A DNA stretch of 64,000 bases. Origin: Theocolax elegans. Lineage: Eukaryota; Arthropoda; Insecta; Hymenoptera; Cerocephalidae. A program made the translations under genes and the position numbers. Positions within the stretch are counted from its first letter, which is position 1. Every line of letters starts with the position of its first letter. The stretch lies in assembly GCA_026168455.1 (NCBI GenBank), contig CM047428.1, positions 22,286,759 through 22,350,758 of the forward strand, in the 5' to 3' direction. The notes below the pieces were generated by a model. The model saw nothing but the letters and a program-made list of their open reading frames with translations, had not been told where the DNA came from and made no database searches. Shown here one piece after another: positions 33,151 to 46,800 of the stretch.

Positions 33151-33569
33151 ATTATGTACTTTGAATATACTATTTATTAAAATTGTAAACTGATTTATTT
33201 TTAATTAAGATCTATGATTATAATTAATATAAAACGTATTTTATATAAAAATATGCCTATTTCCTTAAATATCATCATAACATTATATTTAAATATAAAA
33301 AGTAATAATATATATATTCTTTTTTCTTACTTTATATTATTTGCTTCTGAACAAAAGAATACAAAAATTTTAAAAGTATAACATAATCCAGTTGTGTTTT
33401 TGTCTTATAGTTTTGTTTAAATTAAGTTTATAGGTCGCTGATTTTACGTCGTTTAGCCAAGGAGTCACGTTTCCCAGCTCACATCGCATGAAAAGACACG
33501 TGATTCAGTAAGTTTTTTTTGTAAATTCTTTGTTTTGTTCACTTTTAATATTTTCGTTGAGGAATATTT
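33151..33569. other. AT-rich spacer, nothing recognised
   Basis: 3' flank of the tnp2-like gene. It has several AATATA/AATAAA-like sites but no coding signal. Confidence 0.55.
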
Positions 33570-33935
33570 ACGACTATTTATTTCACGAGGAAAAGCATGC
33601 TGCACATAAGTCATCATTTCGGATCCGTAATCCGTGGTCCAAAAAATCTTTTAAACCAAATTTAACATAAATAGAACTTGTGGTCGCCATATTGGTTTCT
33701 ATGCTATCATGAATATGTAAATAAAAACTAACAACGAATTTGTAACCAGCGACCGAGAAAACCCCTGTAAATAAAATTTCATAGAAATCCAACAATTTGC
33801 AAAATTTCTTGCCGCTATATTGGGTCCGCCATCTTGAATTTGTTGAAAGTGATAACGTATTTGTAATTATAGCGTCCCAAGCAACCCCTGTAAATCAAAT
33901 TTTATAGAAATACAACAATTTATATTATTTTTAAT
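33570..33935 (+). repeat. Two to three diverged repeats of about 130 bp
   Basis: The blocks GCCATATTGG / GGTCCGCCATCTTGAAT, then AACGAATTTGTAA, then ACCCCTGTAAAT and ATAGAAATCCAACAATTT recur. The layout resembles the internal repeats of the MITE at 5554, but the sequence is different. Confidence 0.55.
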
Positions 33936-34389
33936 ATATATCTTGTATATTTCACATGAATATTTTTTTATCAGTACGCTCTTTTATATTCCTTGTATCT
34001 TATATTAAACACTTATTTAATTAATTGTTAAATTTAAAATTCAAGAAATGTAAGAGAGCGTTGGAGGGGCTAATACCGAGGATGAGCCTCACTCTGGGGA
34101 GCGAGGACGGGCACCCCAGCCACTTAAAAAATTAAAATTCTGATTAAAATTTCATGAATGTTTTAAAAAATTATACTTTTTGGTTATAGTTTTATTTTTT
34201 TCATTTACCAGATGCTGTTTTTGGCAAGTAACCTTCAAGTATTAGCGACAACAGATGTACTTACTTTTCATTTCACAACACATGTTCTTATTAGATAAGT
34301 ATACAATTATCAAACTTAATTGATGATTTGAATAAATAATATTAATTAATTGATACCTGATGCTTTGCTTAAATATATATTCTTTTTTA

Positions 34390-34821
34390 GATTTTACTAC
34401 AATTGGCAGCAATTCCTACAGGGAGCATCTGTATTAGTTTCTGAAATTAGTGGACAAAAATAAGAATCTTTCCAAGACTTTAAAATCACCAGGTAAATAT
34501 AAATTAACAATATATAGTGCCAATTTATTTTTACAATTTCTTATTAAACATTAAAATAAATTTTTAGGATAAGTTGGAGAACTATTTGCAGCTGTTAAAG
34601 GATATTTACGATATTTACCTGTCACTAATCATCAAACTAGGTAATGTATTTATATTAATATTATTATCAATTGAATTGATACGTAAATCTTTTTTAAATA
34701 ACAAGATATATATTTTATATTATTCTTATATTTTCAGAGCATAGCGGATGAAGAGTTGAAAAATTATGTGAAGAAACATAATGAAATTACCCAAATTAAA
34801 TTCAAGAGGACTACCAATTAA
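34390..34821 (+). pseudogene. Three short exon-like stretches, degenerate
   Basis: Open segments with splice-like borders lie at about 34391-34492 (FYYNWQQFLQGASVLVSEIS), 34568-34640 (GELFAAVKGYLRYLPVTNHQ) and 34739-34821 (SIADEELKNYVKKHNEITQ, then stop). The phases do not join into one frame. I do not recognise a family. Most likely remnants of a multi-exon gene or element. Confidence 0.2.
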
Positions 34822-34982
34822 TCAAGCACTCGATGATTGAAGAATATAGTAAAGAAAATATCAAAAGAAGAATGTTTTATTATTTATCATAGGATAATAA
34901 TATTGTATTAAATGTCATAATATTTATTTAAATATAATACCATAAATGTTAATTTAATAGTTTAACGCTTATTAATATTTAT

Positions 34983-35137
34983 AGAAATGAATAATTTATA
35001 ATTTTTTGATTAAAATAGTTTAGTATGTTGATATAAATATAATTTAAATAATTAATATTATATTAAGGCGTTTAAATTATATTGATATCAATATATTAAA
35101 CTATTTTAATAAAAAAATTATAAATTATTCGTTTCTA
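34983..35137. repeat. AT-rich hairpin MITE, 155 bp
   Basis: AGAAATGAATAATTTATAAT at the left is mirrored by ATTATAAATTATTCGTTTCT at the right. The arms are about 65 bp. Confidence 0.75.
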
Positions 35138-36204
35138 ACCTCATTTCTACACACATTTAAAAAAATCAAAGAACAACCTCTAAAAGGTTGCAATTTGCTG
35201 GCATGCGTGTTCCTCGTCAATTTTTTAACATTATAATATTGACACATCGCCAGCACGCGTACCCACCGTCCTGCGGTTTGTCCGTTACGGAGCGTTCGTC
35301 ACGAGTCTCGGCATGTACTCAGCATTTGCCGTCAAAATGCGCCATTAACTGGACGTCACGCGTGCTCGACGCATGCGTCCTCGATGCGGTCATTTTGCCG
35401 AGGCAATGTTATCTGGGATATTGACAATACTTTGGCAATATATTGGCAATATATTGATAATACTTTGGCTATATAATTTTAACGAAGTAACTTTTTTCGA
35501 GCACGTTTGCTCTTGCAGTGTGGACGTCGGAGAGCGCCCACGGCGGGCTTACCCCGCGAGTACAAAATTTGATGAGTGCGAACGTCGGAGAGCGCCCGCG
35601 GCGGGCTTACTACTAATTAACTAGCAATTATATTGACAATATACTTACAAAATTAACTAATAAATTTTAATATGTAGCGATATATCTTTATAGTAAACGT
35701 ATTTATTGGCTATATTGTATCCAAAACTTAATTCAATTCAAAATTTTATTGTCTTAAAATTCGTCATAAAGGTTTCAAATAAATTAATGTAAATACGATG
35801 AGATTAAAAACTGTAATAATCTCATATTTATAACGCACGCATATCATAGATTTAGTAAATAAATTAATAATAGTAGTAATGAATTTATTAGTCTGCGGTT
35901 TAATTTAAACTTAAATAAAAATCATTTTTTTGATTATATATTTGATTCATACAATCAATCTCGTAAAATATATTTTGCTATTCATTCGCTTTCACGATCT
36001 TCGCTTCTGCTATACGCATCAGTTATGTTCAGGCGCCTCGGCCGCTTCGCTCGTTCACCTGTTGCATTAGTCTCGCGCGGCAACGCTGCACACCTATCTT
36101 CTCTAATCCAGCCTCTGATTGGCCCATTTCAAAAATTAATTACGCCTCGCCTAATTAATATTTTTTAAAAATTCGATCGGGATTATACTCGAATTAATTT
36201 TCTG
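35138..36204. other. Intergenic DNA with a GC-rich patch and a short direct repeat
   Basis: A CpG-rich stretch lies at 35190-35620. The motif GTCGGAGAGCGCCC, then CGGCGGGCTTAC, occurs twice, at 35525-35552 and 35583-35610. Reading frames here show no domain. Confidence 0.5.
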
Positions 36205-36285
36205 AACCGGAATATATATATATATATATATATATGTTACCTATGTTTCTGGATCACCCTGTATATATATATATATATTAATTTT
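36205..36285. repeat. (TA)n tracts around a transposon-tip-like motif
   Basis: (TA)n runs enclose GTTACCTATGTTTCTGGATC followed by ACCCTGTATA. Its complement starts ACAGGGTGATCC, a style of tip common in mariner-like elements with TA targets. Only one end is visible. Confidence 0.35.
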
Positions 36286-37399
36286 TTTGTATAAAATGAA
36301 TAAAGCGATAAATATAGCTGTGCAGTTTCGTTACTTGACGAACGGAACTCGTCGGGCTGACAATGCATAGACTAGCGAGGAATCCGAGCCTCTTATGGCG
36401 ATTGCTGAGTTCGTGTCTAGATTCTACCGTGGGACCAGAGTTTCGAAGGTGTTCGTCGTGATTTTTGTACATGCGACGTTACCAGTCCGCGGGCGCATTC
36501 TGTAGAGTAAATACGTTTATTTACAAGCAATTAAATCAAGTTCAAATTTACACGCTCTCTTTTTATTTCTTATTTGCATCAATAAGTCTCCTTATACCTG
36601 TAGCCACTATCCTACCACTCGTCATTTCAAAATTTTGTTTTTATAAGAAAAAGAGGAAAAAAACGTAAGGATCCGCAGGGATTCCCGCGCCTATTCAAAT
36701 ATTCTTTAACAGCTCTTTCACGCTGATGTGATGGCTCCCTGCCCATCACCAAGGAGGTCGATCGAAGACACACGAGTCCTTCCAAAAAAATCATTTTAGC
36801 GTGGGAAAGCTCCGAACGGAGAATCCTCTCTATAACAGATTATAAAAAATTGCAATACAAAAGTGGTGAGAATTCTGAAATATATTTAAAAATTCTGAAA
36901 CACCTATTCTTGTGAGAAATATGACTATAATTTGCATGCTAAAAATTGTCATAATTTATTATGATTCTGAAGAATAATTGCTTAAATAACCTAACGTCTT
37001 CTTTTTACCCAGAACATTTGGCTAACTTTTATTCGTATACTGTATACCGTACCCAATTTCTGATCCGCATTTTCACTCTAGTTAATATATATTTTTTCAC
37101 GAAAAAATGAATTATAGAATTTAATAGAAAAATGAGAAAAAAACAAATTTTACACTTACCTGAGGGTATGGCCGACGTAAAACGAAAATAAATAACAACA
37201 ATAGTAAACACGGAATTATTAATCACTTTTGAGGTTAATTTTTTATCACGGATTGAAAATATAATACATAAAAATATACATATCAAATATCACCTACACA
37301 ATATACCAGTACATAATTTACTTATAACATTTCCTACCCACCTTTTTTATTGTTACTCAATTTTTATTCTTTAATAAATTGTTTAATTTAATTTTTCAG
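36286..37399. other. Intergenic block of mixed composition, unidentified
   Basis: 36290-36840 is GC-richer than its surroundings and has an LTR-like look (short purine tracts, AATAAA-like sites), but no partner copy or border was found. The rest is AT-rich with no coding signal. Confidence 0.35.
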
Positions 37400-37500
37400 A
37401 TTCTGAAGTCACATTTAGGAGTTGCAAATTCAAAGTTGATCTTCGAATGGTTATGAAGGTTTTGCGAGTAGACGAAGTTACTATTAGAAACACCGACTGA
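37400..37500 (+). CDS. Candidate terminal exon, unknown protein
   Basis: After a polypyrimidine tract and CAG (37399) a frame of 33 codons reads SEVTFRSCKFKVDLRMVMKV and ends in TGA. No partner exon was found on this strand and no family is recognised; it could be chance. Confidence 0.2.
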
Positions 37501-37752
37501 AAGTCTGAAACTTTTGGAAAACATTTCTAGTTACAGTAATAAAATTTGAAAAAAATTATTTTTATAACGGTATATATTATCCATAACTATAATATATATA
37601 TATTTATTCATCAAAATACAATGTCAGATAGAAAATATTTAATTTCTTCAGAAGAATACTCTTTTATATGGTACTAAATGTAATAATAAAACAACTTTTA
37701 AATCAACTTGGCATGGGTATGGAAAATCGCTTATCGATGATATACGTATTGG

Positions 37753-37806
37753 TTAAACCTTTAGATTTCTTAATACAGTGAAGAATGAAATAGCACTGGT
37801 GAACAT
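37753..37806 (-). CDS. OR-B exon 7 (C-terminus)
   Basis: 17 codons plus TAA, MFTSAISFFTVLRNLKV, identical in protein sequence to the last exon of OR-A. Confidence 0.88.
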   Translation of the reverse strand: MFTSAISFFTVLRNLKV

Positions 37807-40800
37807 CTGTAATAAATAAAATATTTAAATTATTCTGCTATTTTGAAGATTGATAAAGTTTAATAACATTTATAAATATGCTTACGGAACAGTATGTTTC
37901 GAGGGATAATTTAATGACACCACTCGCTGTCAGTTGGACTGGGAATTGCGACCTTATGATCGTGATCATCATATTTTGGCTTATCTGGTGATTCATCCAT
38001 GGGAATGAAGCGAAATACGCAGCTGTGGAGACACCGGCACTCTGATTTAATGGTCAAGTATATTAAATATATATGTGTGGCACACGTAATCTAGTTTTAT
38101 ACTATTATCCTATCGTTATTTACCAAAATTTCTTCGAGTGAAAAAAATTATTACTTAAGGGACAAACGTTATCGTATCATAAATATTTCAAATTAAAGAT
38201 TAAATTTTCCTTTAAGGGTCGAAATGTATAATGAACGAAATGTAGTGATTCAGCTTTTGAGGTAACCAGAGTAAACTTTTTTACTTCTATGAATTTGGAA
38301 TAAAGAATGTTTTTGAAAATCTTAAATAATTTTGGCTTAATATTCAATGTATCTTGATAATGATAATATTAAAACAGTATATTGGAAAATTCAATTTGGA
38401 CACGCAATAGCGTAATCGGTGACAATTGACAAGGAGTTTGGACTTGCATGTACACCTTCTGAAAGGTAATTCTGTTCGATTATTTATGAAATAATTGTCG
38501 CGTCCCGATGAAAATTATATTATTATTTTTCGTAAAAAGTACAGCGTAGTTTAGAATAAAATTACGGCGTAGAAGACGAACAAAATAAGGTTGATAAAGA
38601 ATGATTCTAAGTAAATGCAGTAATATAAAATATAATTTATAGAGCTAAGGGACAGATTAATTTATGAGTGTTTCAAACGAAAAAGAGACTGATAAGTAGA
38701 GTTGAAGATATTATTCCAAGCCAATACGCATATAAGCGGGATTGCCGATAGTGAGATCGAAACGAAGGGTTGTGCAAGAGCTTTTTTGTACTGCACTATA
38801 AAACTAATGCTCGGAGAAGAGCCGGCGATGGGAAACATGGACTAGAAAACTCGAGCATTAGGAGGAAGTAATAATTTAAGCCGTTTTTCGGTAATTTTTG
38901 ATCATGCACATCTAACGGTCCAATCGAGTGCAAGCACAGAAAAATCGAGAACTACTTACGCAATTTCCATCTAAAGCAAAGCGTAACACAAGGACAGATG
39001 CATAGATTTTTAGGGTATGTAAAGAAAACTCAGAACAGACACAGTCACTCCTAATTTTATGTTTAAAGCTTTCGTAAGGCGAAGCTCTGCTAGTCAACTC
39101 TTTGAATTTTATCCGAGGGCGTGGCTCTGCTACTCGGATTTTAAAGAAATACGCATTAAAAATCAAGAGAGATCTTGTATTCGGGGATCGAGACGCATCG
39201 TTGGCATCTACTATAGCCATAGTCAAGGAACTACGACTTCAACATCTGGCAATTACCGGACTCCGCAATTACGGTCTAGCAGGACATTATCGAGCCATTT
39301 GACACCGCTATCCACGTTCGAGGCGGACCGTCGTTCCTCACCGTATGTATCTATATATCTATATATATTTGGGTACTTAAGGTATATTCTTTTCGGCTAT
39401 CTATACGCTTGTAATATTCGTAAAGGCAAACCTGACATTTTATGGTATTTCAATTACTAAACCAACCGTTTTCTCTTACAACAATTATTATATGGAACTG
39501 TAATTTATTTATAAATATCCTTATTTGCATTGCATTATATTTGCAATATTTATTGTTTGAACTGCAATTTATTGACAATAATTCATATTTTGAACGGCAA
39601 CAATTTTTAATTTAATCTGCATTTATTTATAATCATTCTTATCTCGATTATTAATTATTAATGTTTATAATAAAATAGCATTGTGAATATTTCATCCTAT
39701 AATTTGTTAACGTGTTCGCCGTACAATTGTTTATTTAATCAAAAGTAAAATTGTTATTTGACTTAAATAATTTTATGCAATTGTTAATAAAATAGTGTAA
39801 TTTTATGTGTGTCTTTGTCCATTAAAATGCTAGAAGAATTTAGTTACACATGTTCATTTAAAAGAAAACAGTATATTATTATGTTAACAAATTGAAATAA
39901 ATAATGCATGATTAATACGAATAAAAAAAATATATTATTATATTATCCCACATTATATCCTACATCTCTAGTCTCAAAATATCTTCGCTCGCTACTCCCG
40001 GAGACGTAAGGATATTCCTAGTCAAACAAGAGCGAAAGGAACGCGAATGGTTTATTAACCATTTGCCTTCTTGTAACATTTTTATAGTGATTGGTACAAA
40101 CAAGTCTGGAGGTGACATAATTCAATGAGAAAGTCGTTACTATGATAATCGGATAAGAAAAATTCGGAATATTTAAAACAAAACATTTGTCTTGCACAGG
40201 GTTTACAAAAAAAGCCATTCATGTTCAACATTTTGTGATTTTGTCCATTTCAGAAAATTATTGATTTATTAATTGATTGATAGATTTATTAATTGACTGA
40301 CTGATTGATCATATGATAAATAAAAGAGATCGAGTTGATAAATCAAGCATTGAGGATGGATGGATAAATTAAAGATCTGGATAGTAAACGCATAGATTGT
40401 TTTTATGTTGACATCTCGGTCGAAAAAAGCACAACTCTAATTTTTCCATTTAAAATAGCATTAAAGATTCTGAAATATATGCAATGACATACAATCTTAA
40501 AGGTTCAATAAAATAATGAACCCTACAAAGAGCGATGAAAAAGGTACATCAAATCACAATTTTCTAGACCTCCAGAAAAGTTCTGTTAAAGGCACCTATG
40601 TACGTAAGTACTGTATAGGAGTAGGGGGAACTTAACGCTCTCGTTACACGGAGCTCTTTTGCAACGCACTCGGTCCGCGTGAGTGTGCGATATAAATATA
40701 CACCTTTCGTTCCTGTGAAATTGTTATTTATTTAAGTCCTTTATTACGCGAACTATTCATTGAGAAGACGCTCTTAACAAAATCAGAAGTGGGATACGTA

Positions 40801-43800
40801 TAAACTGTGATTTTGTTTTGAGTGAATAAAAAAATCTATGAATACAAAACTATGCAAGAAGCAGTGACTAATATTTTGAAAAACGAAAAAGAATTAAGAA
40901 AATTATACGCGTGAAAAATAATTATCGAAATAAAAACTAAAATTATAAATGAGTGAAATGAGTTAAAACTTTTCACAAGAAATATTCCAGAACAAAGTTA
41001 GAACAATTACAGATGTAAACAGAGGTAGTGTATTAATTTTGTTTGTTTACTTTGGAGCGCGTTACTGATTGAATATCATAAGACAGTATATACTCAAAAT
41101 GTATAGTCATTCGAAAAATTCTGAACCAGTAAATAGAGTCGAATTAAATTTCGGAGAGACTTTGATAATCTCAAGGCATTTGGAATCGCGCAATCAACTG
41201 CTACCGGACAGCCATGTCGGACGACACTCTATCCGAGAATTCTCACCGGACTCTGTGAAGTAGAGGGCCCTGGACCGGGAATGACCTGTCCACAAAGGAG
41301 CAAATGACCTTCGTATACCTGGCACCTATTGCTGTGCTTCCACAAAATTACCAGGTAATGCCAGATCTTTGTAAGAATATAAACGAATTTAATGGAAATG
41401 AGTCTCAGCCGAGGCCCGAGAATGGTTAACAAACATTGAGAACATGTGTCTTCTACACCGTTGGTCCAACGCATTGCGCTCGAATCTGCGCGAATGCAGC
41501 TAAAGGATGGAGCTCGCAATTGGTTCAATGCTCGATGAATTTTGTTACCAACTTGGGACGCATTTCGCCAAGCTTTTTGTGCACGTACATACGACAAGAT
41601 AGTGTCTTAGCATAATGGAGACGATGAGACGAACGCGTACAAACAAATAACGAACCCATCCAGCAATATTTCATAATAAAATAAAACTATGTATGAACTT
41701 GAATTTAAAAGTTCAGATACAAAGGAACAAGTACTGTAGGGTTATGATCTAAAGATTTATTTGATTGCAATGTCAAGGGTCCATGCCAATGTCGATGCAC
41801 TTCTACACGACATGCTACAATCGGACGACACTCTTCCGAGAATTCTCACCGACTCCTGGAGTAGAGGCCCTGGAAGGGAATGACCTGTCAACAAAGGAGC
41901 AATACCTCGTATACCTGGCGCGACTTCTGTTTCCAATAATATCCCAAATAACCATAGCGATATGAGTATTGATAATTCGTTGAATGAGGCCACGGAAAGA
42001 CACCAACCGACTACACAACCATCGAACGTACCGTCTACCTGTAATATAGAAACTATGTGTCGTGTGATGAGGGAAGAAAGTATTATACGGCGCGACACAA
42101 CGTGACTTACTCTTAGAACGTTTAATCAATCGGCTTGATATAAACCCTAACCAACAACATAATAATATGGCACCTATTGCTGTGCTTCCACAAAATTACC
42201 AGGTAATGCCAGATCTTTGTAAGAATATAAACGAATTTAATGGAAATGAGTCTCAGCCGAGGCCCGAGAATGGTTAACAAACATTGAGAACATGTGCTTC
42301 TACACCGTTGGTCCAACGCATTGCGCTCGAATCTGCGCGAATGCAGCTAAAGGATGGAGCTCGCAATTGGTTCAATGCTCGATGAATTTTGTTACCAACT
42401 TGGGACGCATTTCGCCAAGCTTTTTGTGCACGTACATACGACAAGATAGTGTCTTAGCATAATGGAGACGAAGACGAAACGCGTACACAACAAATACGAA
42501 CCCATCCAGCAATATTTCATAATAAAATAAAACTATGTATGAACTTGAATTTAAAAGTTACGATACAAAGGAACAATTACGTAGGGTTATGATCTAAAGA
42601 TTTATTTGATTGCAATGTCGTCAAGGGTCCATGCCAATGTCGATGCACTTCTACACGACATGCTACAATAGAACATATCACGAATCACGACTAGATCGAG
42701 TAAGACTGCACGTGAGTTAACACTAACACTATAGAGGAAACTGGCGGCAACGTACAACAATGGAATAAAAATTATGCCGGAAAAAAACTACAACGGTTCC
42801 ATCTCCGCAAACCAGTATACAAATACGACACCTCTCGCGTTCTCTACCGCGAGCCGCGACATTGCAAGAAAAAGGTCAATTTCGCTGCTACAACTGTCAA
42901 GTGCAGGGACCATTTATCTCGCGAGTGCCCGTTACCGCGACGAGACCATATTATCTCGATGTAAAGTTAACAGGACATACGGCACGAAACGCCCTCAAGG
43001 ACAAAATGCATTCGACAGCCATGTCGGACGACACTCTTCCGAGAATTCTCACCGACTCCTGGAGTAGAGGCCCTGGAAGGGAATGACCTGTCAACAAAGG
43101 AGCAATACCTCGTATACCTGGCGCGACTTCTGTTTCCAATAATATCCCAAATAACCATAGCGATATGAGTATTGATAATTCGTTGAATGAGGCCACGGAA
43201 AGACACCAACCGACTACACAACCATCGAACGTACCGTCTACCTGTAATATAGAAACTATGTGTCGTGTGATGAGGGAAGAAAGTATTATACGGCGCGACA
43301 CAACGTGACTTACTCTTAGAACGTTTAATCAATCGGCTTGATATAAACCCTAACCAACAACATAATAATATGGCACCTATTGCTGTGCTTCCACAAAATT
43401 ACCAGGTAATGCCAGATCTTTGTAAGAATATAAACGAATTTAATGGAAATGAGTCTCAGCCGAGGCCCGAGAATGGTTAACAAACATTGAGAGCATGTGT
43501 CTTGTACACCTTACACGAAAATATTTTAAATAAGAAAGAAAGAAAATTTAAGTCTATGTGTTTCATCTTGGGACCGTCCGCCTGAACTCATCAGTGGGGC
43601 GCAGACGGTCCCTGCCCCAGACACACAAGACAATATTATGGAATCAAAATAATGATAAACTTAAATTTCGGTATCGTAAGAACGAATGAACGGAGCCTAT
43701 ATAAGTACCCATAAGGTGGAAAATCTGATTGTGGATGGAATAGTGCCCCCTAACATCAGAGTATGTACTATGGACACAATTTTAAACCAAAGTCCTGTTA

Positions 43801-46800
43801 TTATTAAAAATATAATTTTTTTCGCCCAAGCAAAAGTTTTTAAATAAATATAGAATTCAATCCACAATCAGATTTTGCACCTTATGTGTACTTATATAGG
43901 CTCCGTTCATTCGTTCTTACGATACCGAAAGTTAAGTTTATCATTATTTTGATTCTATAATATTGCCTGGTGTGTCTGGGGCAGGGACCGTCTGTGCCCC
44001 ACTGATAAGTTCTGGCGGACGGTCCCAAGACGAAACACATAGAATTAAAATTTCTTTCTTTCTTATTTAAAATATTTTCAATTTTATAACTTAGTATTTT
44101 ATTTGCTTCTTCTTTCTCCTTTTGGTTTATGTCTGGCGGCTTGTGGCCTTCATAATGTTGTCCTCGGGATTGATACGCGGCGAATTGTCGTGCCTTTTCG
44201 AGCGAGTAACTTGGAGTTCTTTGAGTCGTTAGACGTTAGCGCAGCATGACCGACAAAATTTCTATATTAATTTAAGAGCTTTTGAATTGTTATCGAGACG
44301 ATATTAATTTACGGGTATGCGGAAATATGTAATACAGCACATTAAGTCTTGTTTTCACTGCGTAGCCTCAAAACCTCGTACAAGTAAACAACCAGGTGTT
44401 TCACACCCAATTCCACCTGGGATTAGACCTTTCCATACCATCCACATCGACCATGTTGACCCATTTATAACGTCAAGTAAGGGTAATAAAATTTGTGTTC
44501 GTACTTATCGATAATTTAACAAAGTATGTTATCTTGGATGCAATGCGTGATACAAAAGCGAGTAAAGTAGTTAAAAGCTTAGAAAATTTTATTTATGACT
44601 TTGGTGTTTCCAAACGAATAATCTCTAACAGAGGCACTAGTTTCACATCGGAAAATTTTGAAAAATATTGTATTACACATGGAATTAAACACATCCTAAC
44701 ATCGCCGCGGCATCCTCAAGCCAACGGTCAAGTCGAGAGGGTTAATGTTGTTCTAATTCCAATTATGCAAGCTACAATTGAGCGTGAAAACTGCAGAGAT
44801 TGGGACATAAAAATAAAACGAGTACAGCGCGATTTAAATGAAACAAAAAATGCTACAACCGAAAAATCTCCCTTCGAATCCTTATACGGTTATTTACCTA
44901 GTCATGATGAAGGACTAGTACGTCAATGTACTAAAATAAGCGATTCTTATGATTCAGAACATGTAAAAAGACATATACGTCTCCGTGATAAAATATTGTT
45001 AAAACAACATTCCTTAAATGAGGTAAATAGAGCTCGATGCGTAAAGTATAAAATTGGCGACTTAGTGTATATTAGGGTAAATTCTGTCCAGACCGGCGAC
45101 TCTACTAAATTACAATTTAAAAATCGCGGTCCGTTAGCCGTAACCGAGGTATTACCGAACGATACTTATAAAATTACGCAGCTCGCTCAAAATAAAAAGG
45201 GATGACGTTACACAACCACTGCACATGCAAGTCAATTAAAATTATGGTTACCTCCCACTTATGACTGCGAAAACACTTCCGAGGAAAATGAGGAATCCTT
45301 CCAAATAAAAAAGGGCAGTAACAATGCATGAATCGCGACCACGAAGAACACGAAATCCTCCTGATCGCCTTACTTACTTGTAAAATATTTGTATTCTTAT
45401 TGTATTTTCCTTGTATTATTTCCAATGATTGAGGGATGATTCTTTAAAAACATATCGATTTAAAGATTCACCCCTAATCTTTCTTTGTCTGGAATTAATA
45501 CACCGCAAACGATCGAGGACGATCTTAAATAGGATGGCCGTGTTAAAGGCACCTATGTACGTAAGTACTGTATAGGAGTAGGGGGAACTCAACACTCTCG
45601 TTACAGGGAGCTCTTTTGCGACGTACTCGGTCCGCATGAGTGTGCGCGACCGAACGTTTGGGCAAAAAGCCTTGTATTCCATTGTTAATATAAATATACA
45701 CGCTTCGTTCCTGTGAAATTGTTATTTATTTGAGTCCTTCAGTACGTAAACTATTAGTTGTGAAGACGCTCTTAACAGTTCAGTAAGATATTTTGTTCAA
45801 TGATCACACCTCACCTCTTCCAACAAAAAGTTGGGAGCCCACTGCACCACATACATTTGGATCAAAGCAAGCAGCAACATAGGAATCAATCTGTATTTAC
45901 TTGGATCTGACTGAAAAAATGTAAAAATAAAATTCATCGTCAATCACAAACAGAACACCAACAATTTCAAATTCAATTTAATTTTCAACTCACGCTCAAC
46001 AGCTGTATCCCAATAACTGAAATGATATATCCAGTGCAGAGAACCTGCACAAAAAACAACGTTTTTGCGATATTATCTATCTTTGTACATAGACTTAATG
46101 AAACAATAATTTATAGATTATTACGTCACTATATTGATAATCAAAACGTGTTAATAATTTTGCACCTACTAACAAAACTATAATCTACCTACTGAAGGAT
46201 TCGCTGATGAGTTTTTGCAAAATCTTTTGAAGAGTTTTTATCCAATCTTGATGATTTGTTACTCTCCGCTACGGCCAAAAATCGATCTTGCAATACTCGA
46301 AAGTAACTGCTGAGTATCATTATTATGAATGGAAGTGCTAATTCCATTCCTAAAACAATGACAGAGGTTCCTTCGAACGCTAATGCTTGTGTCATGAAGA
46401 AAAATTTGTAGCTTAGTGTTCTAGAATCAACTTCTTTGTACCATCTGTGGAAATTAATGTACCTCTTTTTTTACGTTTATACGTCGAAATAACTATTTTA
46501 AATATGGACGCATAAAAGCACAATGGTCAATAATATAAAAAAATGGTCAATCCAGAGATAAATTCTTGGTCTTCAATTTTTTATAATCAATAGTCTTTAT
46601 TTTCAAACATATTGAGTTGAATTCTGAATGAAAGAATAATATTAAAGTTTTAAATAATATTAAAAAATAATTTAAAGTCAGAATTCTAAAAACTGCTGTG
46701 GATTTTTTTAATTTTATTTTGAATTAGTATCATTATTGATAAACACACAGAATCAGCTTTTCTAAAAGCGTGAAGTAATCAACGTTAAAAAAATATTGAA

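Larger units (their letters stand above)
40584..45777 (+). mobile_element. Gypsy LTR retrotransposon in OR-B intron 5, complete borders, internally deleted
   Basis: LTRs at 40584-40779 and 45541-45777 both begin TGTTAAAGGCACC and end CTCTTAACA. The 4-bp target GTTC is duplicated on both sides (40580-40583 and 45778-45781). Behind the 5' LTR a primer-binding-like ATCAGAAGTGGGAT matches the 3' end of insect tRNA-Leu as I recall it. The interior has scrambled duplications of a gag region, a palindromic insertion and a broken integrase. Protease, reverse transcriptase and RNase H are missing. It lies antisense to the receptor gene. Confidence 0.88.

Noticed and set aside
39059..39460. 133-codon plus-strand frame in OR-B intron 5
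   Set aside because: No recognisable domain; overlapped by frames on the other strand; probably unidentified repeat DNA.
41229..43332. Minus-strand frames of 100-122 codons
   Set aside because: They are opposite-strand readings of the duplicated gag-side blocks of the Gypsy element.
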